Shown: positions 50,420 to 63,222 of the stretch, piece after piece | Layout: every line of letters begins with the position of its first letter | Position numbering within the stretch: the first letter of the stretch is position 1 | Origin: Rhodamnia argentea | Taxonomy: Eukaryota > Streptophyta > Magnoliopsida > Myrtales > Myrtaceae | Assembly: GCF_020921035.1 (NCBI RefSeq) | Contig: NC_063151.1 | Coordinates: 21,520,934-21,584,933, forward strand | DNA: 64,000 nucleotides | Direction of reading: 5' to 3' | The notes under the pieces: model-generated | What the model was told of the DNA's origin: nothing | The model's input: only the letters and a program-made list of their open reading frames with translations | Databases searched by the model: none | Translations under genes and position numbers: made by a program

Positions 50420-50877
50420 ATTTTTTTTTTTAAATTTACAAAAATTGTCTATGTTAGCGTTGGCCGTACCACACGCGGGACGGCTCGATCCACGTCCGCC
50501 ATTTTCAACCAAACGAGGACGTAGAAAAATCAAATGAGATTTTCCTTACCAAACGACGGATAATATTTTTCAGTTTATTTGCAAGTCTTAGCCGAACACC
50601 AAAAAATATCATCATTTTCTTAGAAAATGATTTTTAGAAAAATATTTTCCAAAATATCAAACAAATGGAGCCTGGATATATGCATGTTCATTGACGGTTC
50701 CGGATTGTAAAATCACCCATACTAAAGAATGATGATAATTCATAAACTTAGGGTTCTCTCGATCTTGGTCAACTTTAGGGTCACGTTGGGTTGGGTTTGC
50801 GGTTCTAGGGTTTATCTATTTTATTTTATTTTGGCACAGTTATTTTGGATTCCAATCTGCAAAATTCTTGGCACTTA
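50420..50877. other. AT-rich transposon-derived spacer
   Basis: It contains 'ttttagaaaaatattttccaaaatatcaaacaaatggagcc' type text (50630-50675) that looks like a right transposon end, but no matching left end was found. Confidence 0.4.
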
Positions 50878-51363
50878 GGATGGGTTTGGTTTAGCATTTC
50901 CAAGAGGCTTTTAGCCCTCAAAGCCCATTAGGAGAATGGTGAAGCATTTGGTTCAGCTTTAAGCCGGCATTTGACCAAATGCTGGCCTTGGAAAAGCTGA
51001 AAGCTTAATGTTGGTAGCTTTCCCAATGCCGGTAGAGACCAGCATTGAGCTTTCAGCATTTGGCTAAATGCTAAGAAATTTTTTTTCTTCCAAAACTAAC
51101 TTCATCAATTTCCTATATTTTCAATTTTGCCCCCCTTTTTTTACTGTTTATCTTCTTCACCGGTTTGACAAGTGGGTAATTTTTTAATTAAAATTGCATT
51201 CAAAGCCTATTTGGAATGTTATTTTTACCAAACACCATTCAATCCAAAGCCCATTTTCAAATGAAGTTTTACCAAAGACAATTAGCATTTTCCTAAACTC
51301 CTTTAAGTTGAAGGCATTTGCATTTTTTCAAAATTCATTTCAAATATTGAACCAAACCCACCC
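50878..51363. mobile_element. Tourist-like MITE
   Basis: Ends GGATGGGTTTGGTTTA (left) and, reverse-complemented, GGGTGGGTTTGGTTCA (right) are flanked on both sides by TTA (50875-50877 and 51364-51366), the target duplication of PIF/Harbinger elements. The interior has further inverted phrases ('aagctgaaagctt', 'agctttcagcattt'), and no coding capacity. It lies just upstream of the polyketide synthase pseudogene. Confidence 0.8.
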
Positions 51364-51423
51364 TTAATATCTAGGTCAAGCTGACCTTTCTTGAGTCAGC
51401 AGTTGGTTGATTGTCACCTTACA

Positions 51424-53975
51424 ATGAACCCCGAATTCACCTATAGAACGACGTGCCACGTTTCTTCACTCCCCAATCCATCTCTTAAAGTGTTGCTTTC
51501 TTGGGCACAAAATCTTCTTATTGCCGCAGTGTTGAGAAAGAAAAATGACAACTTGTATGGAAAAATTCAAGAGGCGCTGAAGAAACCTCAAGGTCCGGCG
51601 ACAATACTGGCAATCGGCACGGCCAATCCTCCCAACATCATCTATCGGGCCGATTATCGGGATTACTATTTCCAAGTCACCAACAACGAGCACATGACCC
51701 TTTGGAAAGACAAGTTCAGGCGTATATGTAAGTACCAAATGAAGATTGTGATTGCTGCCACATTTATTAAGAACAATCGGGAAAAGGATCATAATTTCCT
51801 CTAACTCCATATAAGTACATAAAGAAATTTACAATATAAATCGCATTTCGCGATGTATTGGGGATGAGATTTACATGGTGTGTTATAAGTTGTCGGGGAA
51901 TCTTTATGTTTGTGCTTTGGGTTATTACAAAAAAAAAAAAAAAATTACGTGTGCAATAACTGTACTATATTCATCGGGATGTTCGTGTAGTCGCCTATAA
52001 GTGTACGTATATGTAGAGTAATGTTGATTGACAAATCTGAAACCAAATGCAAATGTGTAATCCGAATGTAAAGGAATGATCCGAGCCCAACGAAATGACG
52101 TTGTGTCCTTAAGATAAATTTGTCCCCTTAATCGATACCCAAGGTTCTTAGACAATTGCCTTTCGGGACGTAACATATCGCCTTTTCCTCTAAAGCGGTA
52201 CTTCTTCGGATGAAACCTTCGAACCCACTTTGTAGAATAATCGTACAAATGATGAATAATGAAGTATGAATGACGAAAATAGCAGTAGTCTTTTAATGCG
52301 ACGGTCAATGCCTTATTTATAGATAATGATGCAAAGGGTCACGAACTAAAGGTTGAGAACGAAAAGTCACTAATCCGAACAGTTCTCTTTCAAATGAATG
52401 AAGAGTTACGAAACCGAATGGACATCTTCCAATAGAATGAAGAGTCACGAAATGACAGTGAAGAGGTTACGCTATGAAGAGTCACGGGTCCGAACAGATC
52501 TCTTTCAATGAACATGTTTGTTCAAAGAAGAATTTCGGACAAACGTGTCCGTTCGAACCATGTCTGTTCAAACAAAACACGAAAAGGTTTCCATGTACAT
52601 GCCTGTTTGAAAAAATAAAATAAAAAATAATAAAACTGATGAGTAAAAAAAAAAAATAAGAGCATGCGGGCTCGGGCTCCAATTGAGCGGCGGCGGCGCG
52701 CGCGTGGGCCGACCCAGCTTTGCGTAGGTCCTCTCCCTTCTACAAAAGTGGGGTGCTCTTTGGGGCCCAAATCCATTTGTGAAGTTTCAATATTTAAACC
52801 CATCTCTCCACTTCTATTTTTCCTACGTGGAACTCTACATTCTTCACTCTCATTCAGCTCTTATGGGACTTAGAGTTCAAAGTCCCAACAGTTCTATCAA
52901 GAATCTATCAAGCATATCATAAATTTGTCGGGTACCATGTCTTGGTAATGTGTTGTTATGGCAACTTCGTACTTGAAGGCGAGAAAACAATGATCAGGAA
53001 AAGGCACATGCACATCACCGAAGACATCCTCAAGCAGAACCCCAGCATGTGCACTTATGGCGTCCCGTCCCGTCCCTGAATGCCCGCCAAGACATAGTGG
53101 TCCCCAGCGTTTCGGAGCTTGGCGCTGAAGCTGCAGTGAAGGCGATCGAAGAATGGGGCCGACCGGGATCGAAGATCACGCATGTGATATTCAATTCGAC
53201 CTCCGGATGGCACATGCCCGGCGCGGATTTTTCTTTGGCGAAGTTGCTCGGTCTTGAGCCGTCCGTGAAGAGGATCATGATGTACCAGCAAGGGTGCTAT
53301 GTTGGCGGCACGATCCTGCGCATGGCCAAGGACATAGCCGAGAACAATCCTGGGTTGAGGGTCCCCGTCGTGTGCTCCGAGATCACCCTCGGCTCATTCA
53401 ATGGCCCTTCCGAGGTTGACCCAGAATTTCTTGTGAGCCAGGCATTCATCGGGGACGGAGCGGCGGCCCTGATCATTGGCACCGACCTAGACGCATTGAT
53501 TGAGCGGCCCTTGTTCCAGGTAATATAGTCCTCTGAGACGATCATCCCTGGGTCGGAGGGCGTGATCAAGGGCCCTCTGCGGGAGATGGGCCTCACGATC
53601 AGCCTCTCACGGAGCGTCACGACGTTGGTGTCCGACAACATGGAGGAGCACCTGAAGGAAGCGCTTCGCACTCTGGGGATCGCCAGCGATTGGAACTCAT
53701 TGTTTTGGGTGGTTCACACTGGCGGGAGGGCGACCCTCGACAAGATCGAGACGAAGCTTAGGCTCAACCCCGACAGGCTCGGGGCGACAAGGCACGTGTT
53801 GAGCGAGTTCGGGAACATGGCGAGCTCGTCTGTCTTCTTCGTTCTTGATGAGGTGAGGAAGAGACCGACGGAGAAAGGCGAAGGAAGAGAGTGGGGAGTT
53901 CTCTTTGCGTATGGAGCTGGTCTTACGTTGGACTCCGTTGTGCTTCGTAGCGTGATCACAGATCCCGCCTTTTAG
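51424..53975 (+). pseudogene. Type III polyketide synthase (chalcone synthase-like) pseudogene
   Basis: Exon 1 (to 51727) carries [15 protein letters not shown] and ends in a GTAAGT donor. Exon 2 (52979-53975) starts after 'cttgaag', and T|GC across the junction restores the Cys of the family's RxC|xKSMIxKR border, at the universal CHS intron position. Catalytic Cys ([12 protein letters not shown]), His (WVVHTGG) and Asn (LSEFGN) are present. Two lesions break it: an extra 5-bp 'gtccc' unit near 53065-53080 shifts the frame before NARQD, and TAG at 53527-53529 interrupts [12 protein letters not shown]. No ATG suits the usual N-terminus; 51424 is the first in-frame one. Around the active site TAVTF is TLGSF and the gatekeeper Phe of GLTFHL is Ile (GLTISL), so the parent was probably a divergent PKS, not a true chalcone synthase. 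Confidence 0.87.
51728..52978 (+). other. Intron of the polyketide synthase pseudogene
   Basis: The intron is 1251 bases. Its second half (about 52660-52890) has LTR-like traits, namely a GC-rich box, a 'tatttaaaccc' TATA-like site and an end at 'agtcccaaca', but no partner end or target duplication was found. Confidence 0.5.
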
Positions 53976-54442
53976 TTCCATTACTCGTTCAAGTCGATTG
54001 ATTTTGCTAGTGCAAGTAAATAAATGTCGGTCTGAAATAATTTGATTAAATAAGAGAATCCATCCTGGATTTTATTTTCAAGGGTCGATCATTTTGGAGA
54101 AGAGTCGATATCGAATGGATTTGTTTTCATTTGGCAATATCCATTAAGCTAATTATATAGCAAGTGCGACAACTATTTTTTTTCATCGTTGTTCAACATA
54201 TTGTATCTTTTCCTTTCTCGACATAATGTCCGAACTTCAAAAAATTAGTTCCGTATAGTTTTTTTTTCATAAAATGGCATGATACATCAAGCATTTTGAT
54301 TGCCGTGAAGTGTCACCTTAGCAATGACCAGACACAACTAGCCATGTGGATTGCCTCCTAATCTCTATCACCAACTTATTATTTTTCTCCATCTCCGATC
54401 ATCATAACAAAGTCGTCGGTGCCGTCGAAGACCCGCCTCGTT

Positions 54443-54515
<73 letters not shown>

Positions 54516-55812
54516 GCGCGCGATCAACTGTTTCAGACAATTCTTCAAGAGGTTGCACGATCATCATTCAAGGCAACACGACCATAATTCAAGTCTCATG
54601 ACCTCAAAGTGAAAGTCCGACCATAGAAAATCCGAACGCAACATAAGGTCCGAGAACTACGCCCGACAAATAGAAACCGATTTTAGGAGTGACTGCACAA
54701 TGATGAAAGGTTTCAAAAGGAGAACATGTGGTATTATCAAAGTTTGCATCGGCAATTCCCCAAGTATTCTCCCCGACATTTCCATTGAAGTTCTACATTT
54801 CCCATCTAAAGACAATAATTAATAATTTTATCTAGAAAACGATGAACTGATTAGAATATTTAATAAATGTGCATGGTGCTTATGTCATAAGAGTATTCAT
54901 CCTCGAGCTAATGAATATATTTGTGTTAGAAATAAGGAAGAATTGTGAGATTCGTCGTTTCTTTTTAAATAAAAGAAAGCCCCAAAAGAGATTATTTCTA
55001 GAGGCCTAAAAGCCCATGATGAAGAAGAATCCCATCTTCTAACTTTGACCATAGTCCTAGGGCCCACACTCAGCATTTCACTCCCAACAATAAGAAAAGT
55101 CAAAGCCAATGGGCTACACTGACAAGGCCCAATAATCAAATCCCTTGATGTAAACTACTTGGTGACCCTCACGGTCAACGTATGGTCAACCCATTTTAGG
55201 ACCTATTTTTCCAAAGCAGATTAACAGAAGATTGGGGAACCATCTGTGGGGTTAAGCCACAACCTAATCAAGATTGGAATCGCGCTCTGTAACTAAAATA
55301 AAATGAATTACTTATTTAATAGGAAAAAAAGTCACCGGAAATTTCAAGCTTTGCCTGCCCACTACAAAATGTTTACCCTAAACTTTTCTCCGTGATACTA
55401 AAAAAGTCAAACTTATCATTGTGTGACACATTTACCCTACGTTAAAATTCCTTCGATGGATGCCGTTAAAAATCCGCCTCCATAGATAGCAGAAGGCAAA
55501 TGATATTTACATGGTGCCCTCGTGGCTTAAGTCAAATAAAAACCTCGGTTTGGTTGGAAATCATCCGACGGAACCTTGACGAAGGGTAAATACGTCACAT
55601 AAATACAAGTTTAGCATTTTGGATGTCATTGGAAAACAGTATAAAGCAAACGGGTCACAGTGGACGTAATTTTAGATTTCTGATGACACAAAAATAGTTC
55701 GAGAATAAATGCATCACAATGAACATAGTTTATGATTTTGGTGGCTTTTTTCCCCATTTGTTATGGTAAGACTCCATTTTCGGTCAACCTTTTTTTTTTT
55801 TTTTCAAGGTCA
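53976..55812. other. Spacer between the PKS pseudogene and copy B
   Basis: It holds the longest microsatellite of the window (54444-54508) and, at 55330-55780, repeat text ('acatttaccct', 'cacaatgaacatagttt') of a family also seen at 36390-36560. No gene was recognised. Confidence 0.45.
54444..54508. repeat. Long CT microsatellite
   Basis: About 32 uninterrupted CT dinucleotides, followed by 'tgtgtatgcgcgcg'. Open frames that read through it as Leu-Ser or Arg-Glu repeats are artefacts. Confidence 0.95.
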
Positions 55813-56164
55813 CAGAGGAACTAGAGAGAAGAAGGTTCATCCAGATAGAGAGAGAGAGAACGGTATTTCCGATTCCGAGATTTGCGTGCGATTGGATGTT
55901 CAAATTTAGGGCTTGGCCCCCATGAAAAGAGGCGGGTTGTTAACAAGCTTTGCTTACAGGAATATAATTCTTCTGTCTTCCTAAATATGAATGAAAGCCA
56001 AGGCTGTGGATGCTACCCGGCCCAATTGAACTCGACTCTAAGCATCCTAAAAGAAGGCACAAAGATAGATCAAAATAACATAAGCCCAGCAATCCACAGA
56101 GCAGTCTCATGAAACTAAAATTTTCGCAGAACGCGTGTGGATTTAGAGTTCGTTTCATGTCACG

Positions 56165-56570
56165 TTGTTTTGCTTATATAATGCAATTGTTGGGCTGGGT
56201 GGGCCCAAATTCGTTGTCCAAGCGCTAAGGGTGAGCATGGTCCGGTTACTTTTTGGATCGGGGCCCGAAGATCGAACAAACCGGCCCGTAAGGACTTTTC
56301 AATTGGATTATGGCATCCACGGTGACCCCACGCTCCATCTCATCCTTCAGGACTCTGCTAGTATGATAATAAATGTCGAGATCTCATCGACTCAGAAAAA
56401 CTTACTGGTTAGAAAAGACTGTAAATGAAATGCTAACCCAACTAAAGGAGGTTCAAGTCATTTATGCTCCTCGTGAAGCAAATCAGTGTGCTGACCGGAT
56501 CGCCAAGGTGCATATATTCGGGTCTCTGTCCCGAGCCCACTCAATCCCTTCGAGATTTGTTATGTTTTGA
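56165..56570 (+). pseudogene. Retroelement RNase H fragment in copy B
   Basis: This is the counterpart of 35560-36130. The frame at 56373-56570 has EMLTQLKEVQVIYAPREANQ followed by CADRIAKV, and the upstream frame has DYGIHGDPTLHLILQDSAS. The domain is split between frames. Asp and His-like positions of the RNase H tail can be recognised but not a full catalytic set. Confidence 0.5.
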
Positions 56571-59500
56571 TGCTAGTAGTGCTACTTTTTTGTAGAGCCG
56601 AAAGTCAACAAAAGTATGATCTTTTCGACCCCAAAAAACGAAAAGGTGAGGCTTCTGGATACCGTTCAAGCCAAGGAAGAGTTACAGCCGGACGAGTTCG
56701 CACGGGGGAAACGTGCTCGCAAAGGACGGGGACCCTCGCCTCGCTCAACTTGCTGCCAGGGCCAGTTGGCGAACATCTAAGTGGCGGCTGCTTTTTATCT
56801 TTGAAAGGTTATTCTGGGCGAGACTGGGGGAACACAAAAAGGCATTAAGTTCTTTTTATTTTATTTTTTCACTAAAAAGAAAGTTTCCAATTTACAAGAT
56901 GTTGTTTTAGCAATTTGTCCGGTGTCCTGAGAATCTTGATAGCTCTACGAACGATGAAAGGGATATGATGTATTAAAGTTTCACCAACTTTTTTTTTTTG
57001 GTCCAATAAAGTTTCACCAACTTGAAAAGAACACTTTGCATAAAATTAAAATTATTGAACTAGTTTCCCGTTCTAATTGGGAACCGGTCCGGTTTGGTTC
57101 GGGTGGTTTCCGATTTAGTTGGTCTATAATTTTTTTTTTTTTTTGGGGTCGAATGGTTGATCCATTTTGCTCAACCCTACTGAGTGCGCTAGTGCAATGA
57201 GTGCAATGAGTTGGGCAAGCTTGTTGGCCCATGATCGGGTGTACAATGCTTTGAGATGCAAGTGCAGAGTGATGTTAGAACAACACATTTCGCGTGGAAG
57301 AAAAATATTTGAACTGTCAATAGTTGTGTATGTCACTCATTATAATGTCAAAAGCTTTTTTTGGATTACTTAAATGTTAAATTTTTTTAAAAACGATTTT
57401 TAAGTGCCAACTTCGATTTGTTTGGTAGGAAATCCTACGTGGCCTTTTTATTTATTTATTTATATCTTAAGCCTACTTGGCTCGCCGAAGGCCCAGTCAA
57501 CAATGAAAAAAGCTAAAAGTTCAAAAAAAAATATTTAAAATAAAAAATTAATTAGATTAAATAAATAAATAAAGCTAAAAGTTGAAAAGAAAAATAACTC
57601 ACCAACGTGGTGGACGCTACCGACGAAGGTCGCCCGAGCCTCTTTGATGCTTGGGGGCCGGTGAGGGCCTGATGGCCCGGATCTAGGGCTGGGTGCAACC
57701 CTCTCCCCAACCCTCTCTCCATATTTGGGCGACGGTCGCCGGCGAGGCATCGCCCAAGGTTCCCCATCGTCACCGACTTTCAATGACTTCTTCTTGCCAT
57801 TCGAACTAGGTGAGCTCCTTGGTACACCCTATTTTTGCCGAGTATGAAGCACGAAATTAGGTGATGAATTTCTGAGCAAATTTGTTGAACCGAGATCAAT
57901 TTGTGACGAGTAATTTTGAGTTAGAGCTTTATATGTCAAGTTTTATTTGAAACATTATAGAAAAACTCAAATCTAAAGTTCGTATATTAAATGCATATAA
58001 CGGGTTCGACGTTTGGCTTGAATGAAATCGAGTCATCGAGGCACTCACCGGGGGCCGACGATGGTCATCGGGCATCGACGAGGCTCAAGCAACCTCTGTT
58101 GTCCCTTCCCAGCCAGCGTGGCGGCAGCCAATGGCAAGGTGCAGCCAAGCCACAGTTTGTTTGTTTATTTATTTTTATTTTTTGCTTGTGTTTGTCTTTT
58201 TTTAAGTTTATCTTTCCAAATAATCTTTTAATATTTTTTATGCGAAGTTAGATTGAAATTTTGATTATAAATGCCACATAATATATATTTATGCCAAGTC
58301 ATATTAAAATTTTAACTATAAATGCCACATAATCATTTTGATCGGGAATTCTTACCGCGGGCTCTTAAGTGATCATTTTTTCTCCGATTTGGTATTTAAG
58401 TGAGCTGGCAAAACTTTTGTCACTAAATGAGCAGCGTATAGAATTTTTGATACTTTTAATGTTCTTTTGCCCATGTCCTTCTGTAGGACCCGTAGAACAG
58501 GAGAGTCGGATCGAAACTGGATCAAACCAAAATCGACACATTTTTAATTGGATATAATTTTAGATATGGACCTAACTAATACCCGACTCAATCCATATTA
58601 CTAAAACAAATATGTATTTAACACAATCAATCATTTAACCCACTTTAAGCTCTTCATGTGAATTTGTTACTTGGATAAAATTTCACATCAAATTAAAAGG
58701 GTAAATTAACAAAATAAGAAGATGTTAGCAAGGCCTTAATGAGCATTTCGCATTTGTATTTGGGCTGCTTTTGTCGCTTATAATATGGCCTTAGCTATGC
58801 ACTCCCAGAGGGCTAAAAAAAGATAGTCGTCGACTTGGATTACAAGAACAATTTTTTTTTTTCTGAATTTTATTAATTTTTTCCTTTTCTTTTCTTTCCT
58901 TTTTTTTTTTCTTATTCCCCTCCTCGGCTGCGGTTGGTAGAGGTGGAGGACCAAAGGCGAGGGCCGCAATACCCTCACCGGCCCATAGTGAAAAAAATAA
59001 ATAAAGAAAAGACATTAAAATATTTAAAAAAAATTGAAAAAATTGTTCAAATCCATGCCAATCATGCCACATACGATGACTGGTGTCCACATCAATAATT
59101 TTGTGCCAAAGTTAGTTGGAATGATTGTATTGGCAAGTGATAAAAAAGTTTAGAATTGAATTGGCCACCGTACAATAGGTCTAAAACTTTCGAGTAATTT
59201 TAGTTGGGCATCAATTTTCTGCATTTTTGAGTGGATTCAAAATGGTTATGTTGTAGAGCCATTAAACAGTTGGGCTTTCATACTCTAACCTATGAGCACC
59301 TTTTTTTTTTTTTTTTTGAAATTTTAACTAACAAACACATTGATTAGTCCGCTAAGTATAAATTAAAAAAATGGGTATTTGTCTCATTTTACCACCTCAA
59401 ATCTCGTATCATGTCTGACCAAAAAACAAAAAATCACGTACCGTAAAGTTAGAGCATGAAGCATAACTTTTCAGAATCCCTTTATTTCGAAATCATTAGT

Positions 59501-62252
59501 CACTAATGATAAAAACCTAATTCTTCATTTCCTTTGATGGGGTACGTCATGTCAAAAGCGGAGTAGCGACCAGACAATGGCGATTGGCAATGTGACGAGG
59601 TTGAAAGCTCTATGATGATGACTGCGACAAGATCAGCATCGTGAAAAGAATGGTTTGAGTTCGTTCAATCTCATGCACCACTCACGTTCCTTTCATTCTT
59701 TGCCGGCTGAGAATCATAAGAGTTTTTGGTTTACGTGACCGCCACGCTCACGCAATGTTGGGGTCTTTGTCTCCTTTTCTCGTGACCACATATGATTCCA
59801 CTCTATTGATGAAAAATTTGCCGAAAAAATTATCTATACATATATTAATTTAGTCCTAAATATTTTAATTTGATCGATTTAATCATAAATCTCTTGAGTA
59901 TTTATCTATTTGGACCACTAAGCGGACAATTCATGCACTTTTTTTATAAAAAAAATACAAAAACTATCCAAATTAGCATTAACCATGCTGCGTAGGACAT
60001 TTGGTATTCATGTCGATAATTTTGAGCCAAAATTGATCGGAAGAGCTATATTTGACAAATCATCAAAATATTTACGACTAAATTGGCTAAATTGAAACTT
60101 TTAAGACTGAATTAACATCCATGCATTTGATTTATGACTTTCTTTTTCAGCAATTATCCCCTAAATTGTGTGTACTAAGTTGACACGTCTCCATTTGCTA
60201 TCAAACCATATATATGTACGTGCCTATATTGCCCTAGCTTCTTTCGGACAATTTCGTGCACTGCTACACCTATTTGTGCAGTCACGCCTCTTCTCTTTTA
60301 TGTTACACCTTTTCAATCAATCATTAGAGAAAAAAATTAATAGATATATCACGAAATCTGAGTGAATTTTTCCACCATATAAACTTGTAATCTACATGTA
60401 CAGTTTACTTTGGATAAATTAATGCATTTCATTTTTCAATCTTTTCTTTGTAAAACCATATACAATCTCATTGTTTAGATGTTAATTTCAAGTTCATTTT
60501 TTTTAATCTTAAAAGAAAGCTTTATATTAAACTTTAATTTGAATATGATTTCTCATAGGTGCTAAATATTAATTTATCAACTTTTTAAAAATAGCTCCAT
60601 GCTCTCTTTGGAATTGCATTGCATGATACGTCACAAATCCAGATCCATCACCGGATGCGAGAATAAGGCTCTGTTTCATTCGACAAAAATGAATGATTTG
60701 AAAAATATTTTCCTAATAATATTTGGTTATACTGCCTAATAAAAAAAATGAAGAAACGGAAAATATTTTCATAGTTGGCGACATAAATTGCTATTGATAA
60801 TGATGCGGGAGCTTTGTGTTCTTGTCGATCAACTCTGTGAAGATGTCGACTCTACGTAACGATACGCATGAATGATTACTGATTAAAGCTATCGATTAAA
60901 GAGTTGATGATTCTTCCATTGCCAACCAGGTCATATGTTAACGATTCACCAGGCCGGTTGCCAATTTCAAGGCCAATCAACAACATATTGATGGGAGACT
61001 ATTCTGATCAATTTGCTTGGATATTTGTTGATCTTTTGAGATGGTTATTTTATGTCAAAGTTGGTGAACAAATTTAGCGTCTAAGTTTAATAATTTTGCA
61101 TCTGGTAAAATGTCATTAGTCCTAGTTTTTATGGGTCTTTTTCAAGTGTGTCGTAGATTTCAAGAGTCAAAGTTCAATTCTCTAGGTGTTTCAATGCATT
61201 TTCTAGGTCCCGCCTCTTTAATGTTGGGCAATTCCCATGTTATTAACGCTCAACAGCCAGCCACAACTACTCTGATGATTTTCTCAGCAATTCTGCCGCT
61301 AATCCTAGTGTAATTCTATAAAACCTCATTTTCTCACTTGATTTTTGACCAAGTGATTGGAAAATATCGTGAGCCAACCCGAAAATAAGTGAATGAAGGT
61401 ACCCATCTTTTAAATCAAAAAAGAAACTTAAAAAATGAGAAATGAAAGTAATATCTTATATTGAATAGGTCAAGGGAAAGTCATGCAAATCAAAATTAAC
61501 CAAGTTCATGTAAGTACTATTTTCACATAAATTACTCATATGGAGATTTTATCAGTGTAGAATCAAACACGAAATCCGAGTTAGTACCTTATTTTCACGA
61601 GTACAAATGTCATAATTTTCATGTCCGAGGGCACTAGTATTAACCGAGGGGGACAAGGGGTTTCCTTCTTTTCATTATATGTAGGATTACGTCAACAGGT
61701 GATCCGGGAACATTTGTTAAGCAACTAATGATGGAACTTTACAATACTCAATACACTGATTGTCCTCATGTTATGCATAATGAGTACCTTACGGATCGTA
61801 TAATTCCAACCTCATATCGTTATTCAAAAATGAAATCCAAAGTTGATCGCAAATAGGTAGTCGCAAATGGTTAGTGATATGCTTATTTAAAAAAAGCACA
61901 TTCTAATATTCTTATTACGCAATGCAAATTTTTTAAATCTCAATAAATAAATAGTTGAATGAAAAGCATGGCGATAATTGCACGTAAATGAATTTTTTTG
62001 TACCATTTGGAAGGAAAAAAAAGCAACGAGGGGAGGTAATACTAGTCGAAGTAATATCATGCGGACATTGTGATACAAACTCATATAATGAATAGTCGAA
62101 ACAACTAGCTGTGTCAACCATGGTGCGAACCGATTATAGGATGAGAGAGTTAAATGAGCTATGTGCCTAATAGAAATCGTATATTATATATTTTTTTTAA
62201 TAAATGCATTAGCAATAGTAAAAGAAAAAGGTGGAACCTTTACGTAAAATTA

Positions 62253-63213
62253 GGGAAAAATCCAAAAATGGGCCCGAAGTCCTCATGTTTTTTCAAATAA
62301 GGGCCCCGAGTTAACACTGTTTCAAAAAGTGGCACAAAGTCCTCATGTTTTCTCAAACAAGGACCCCAAGTGAACACTACTTCAAATAAAGGCTTGAAAT
62401 GACCATAAAATCTCAAAAAAGGGCCTGATTTAATGGCATTTTAGTCTTTTTACTTATTTAATTTTTTTTCTTTTTTATTTGAGTTTTTGTAAACTGTTTC
62501 CTAAAAAAAAAAAAAAGAAGGAAGTATACGTTCACGGGCGAGAGGGGCGACCCTCCCGCTTGTGGCCACCGCCGGAGGGAGGTAGGCGGGGGTGGCACAG
62601 GCTGGCGGGGTCGTCGGCGCCTTGGCGAGGGCCTCTGGCCCTTGCCAAAACCGGGAGAGGGTCGAGCCCTCTGACCCTTTCCCAAATCTGGGTGAGGCCG
62701 GCGGTCCTCGCCCGGATCGGGGGGTCACCGGCCATTGCCTAGGATCGAGTTGGGGTCGCCTTGACCGGGCGACCCCCCACTAGCGACGGGGCGATGGCCG
62801 GCGGCCCCATATCCGGGCGGGGACCGCCGGCCTCACCTGCATCCGGGAAAGGGCCCGACCCTTTCTCGGTTTTGGTGAGGGCCAGAGGCCCTCACCTCTG
62901 ACCGACGGGGTCGCCGGCCATCGCCGCGCTCGTCGACCCCCCACCGGCGGTGGGTCGGCGGCCACGGGCGGGAGGGGCAGCCCTCCCGCCTGTGCAAAGC
63001 CTTTTTTTTTTTTTTTAAATTAGGAAAAAAAATTAAAATGTGAAATAACGAAAACGCCCTTCAGATTAGACCCTTTTTTGAAACATTATAACCACTTCGG
63101 GCCCTCAATTGAAACGTACTATGTTACTTTGGACCTTTATTTGAAACATAATTCACTTTGAGCCATTATTTGAAAAAATAAGAGGACTTCCGGCCATTTT
63201 TTGGATTTGTCCC
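62253..63213. mobile_element. Non-autonomous Mutator-like element (961 bp) in copy B
   Basis: The ends are GGGAAAAATCCAAAAATGG (left) and, reverse-complemented, GGGACAAATCCAAAAAATGG (right), with inverted similarity extending about 50 bases. A perfect 9-bp target duplication GTAAAATTA flanks it (62244-62252 and 63214-63222), the size typical of Mutator-like elements. Copy A has the single unfilled GTAAAATTA at 42648-42656. Subterminal units of the type 'aagtcctcatgttttctcaaa' are repeated at both ends. The middle (about 62530-62990) is very GC-rich, open on both strands, and contains inverted words ('gcgagaggggcgaccctcccgc' and 'gcgggaggggcagccctcccgc', each split here by one base from longer matches). 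No transposase is present. Confidence 0.92.
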
Positions 63214-63222
63214 GTAAAATTA

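Noticed and set aside
52660..52890. A possible LTR end inside the PKS pseudogene intron
   Set aside because: The text resembles an LTR 3' end, but no TG start, target duplication or primer-binding site was found.
54346..54612. Open frames reading Leu-Ser or Arg-Glu repeats
   Set aside because: They are translations of a long CT microsatellite.
62458..62965. Several overlapping open frames on both strands in the MULE centre
   Set aside because: The region is extremely GC-rich, so stops are rare in all frames. The products are Pro/Arg/Gly-rich with no family features.
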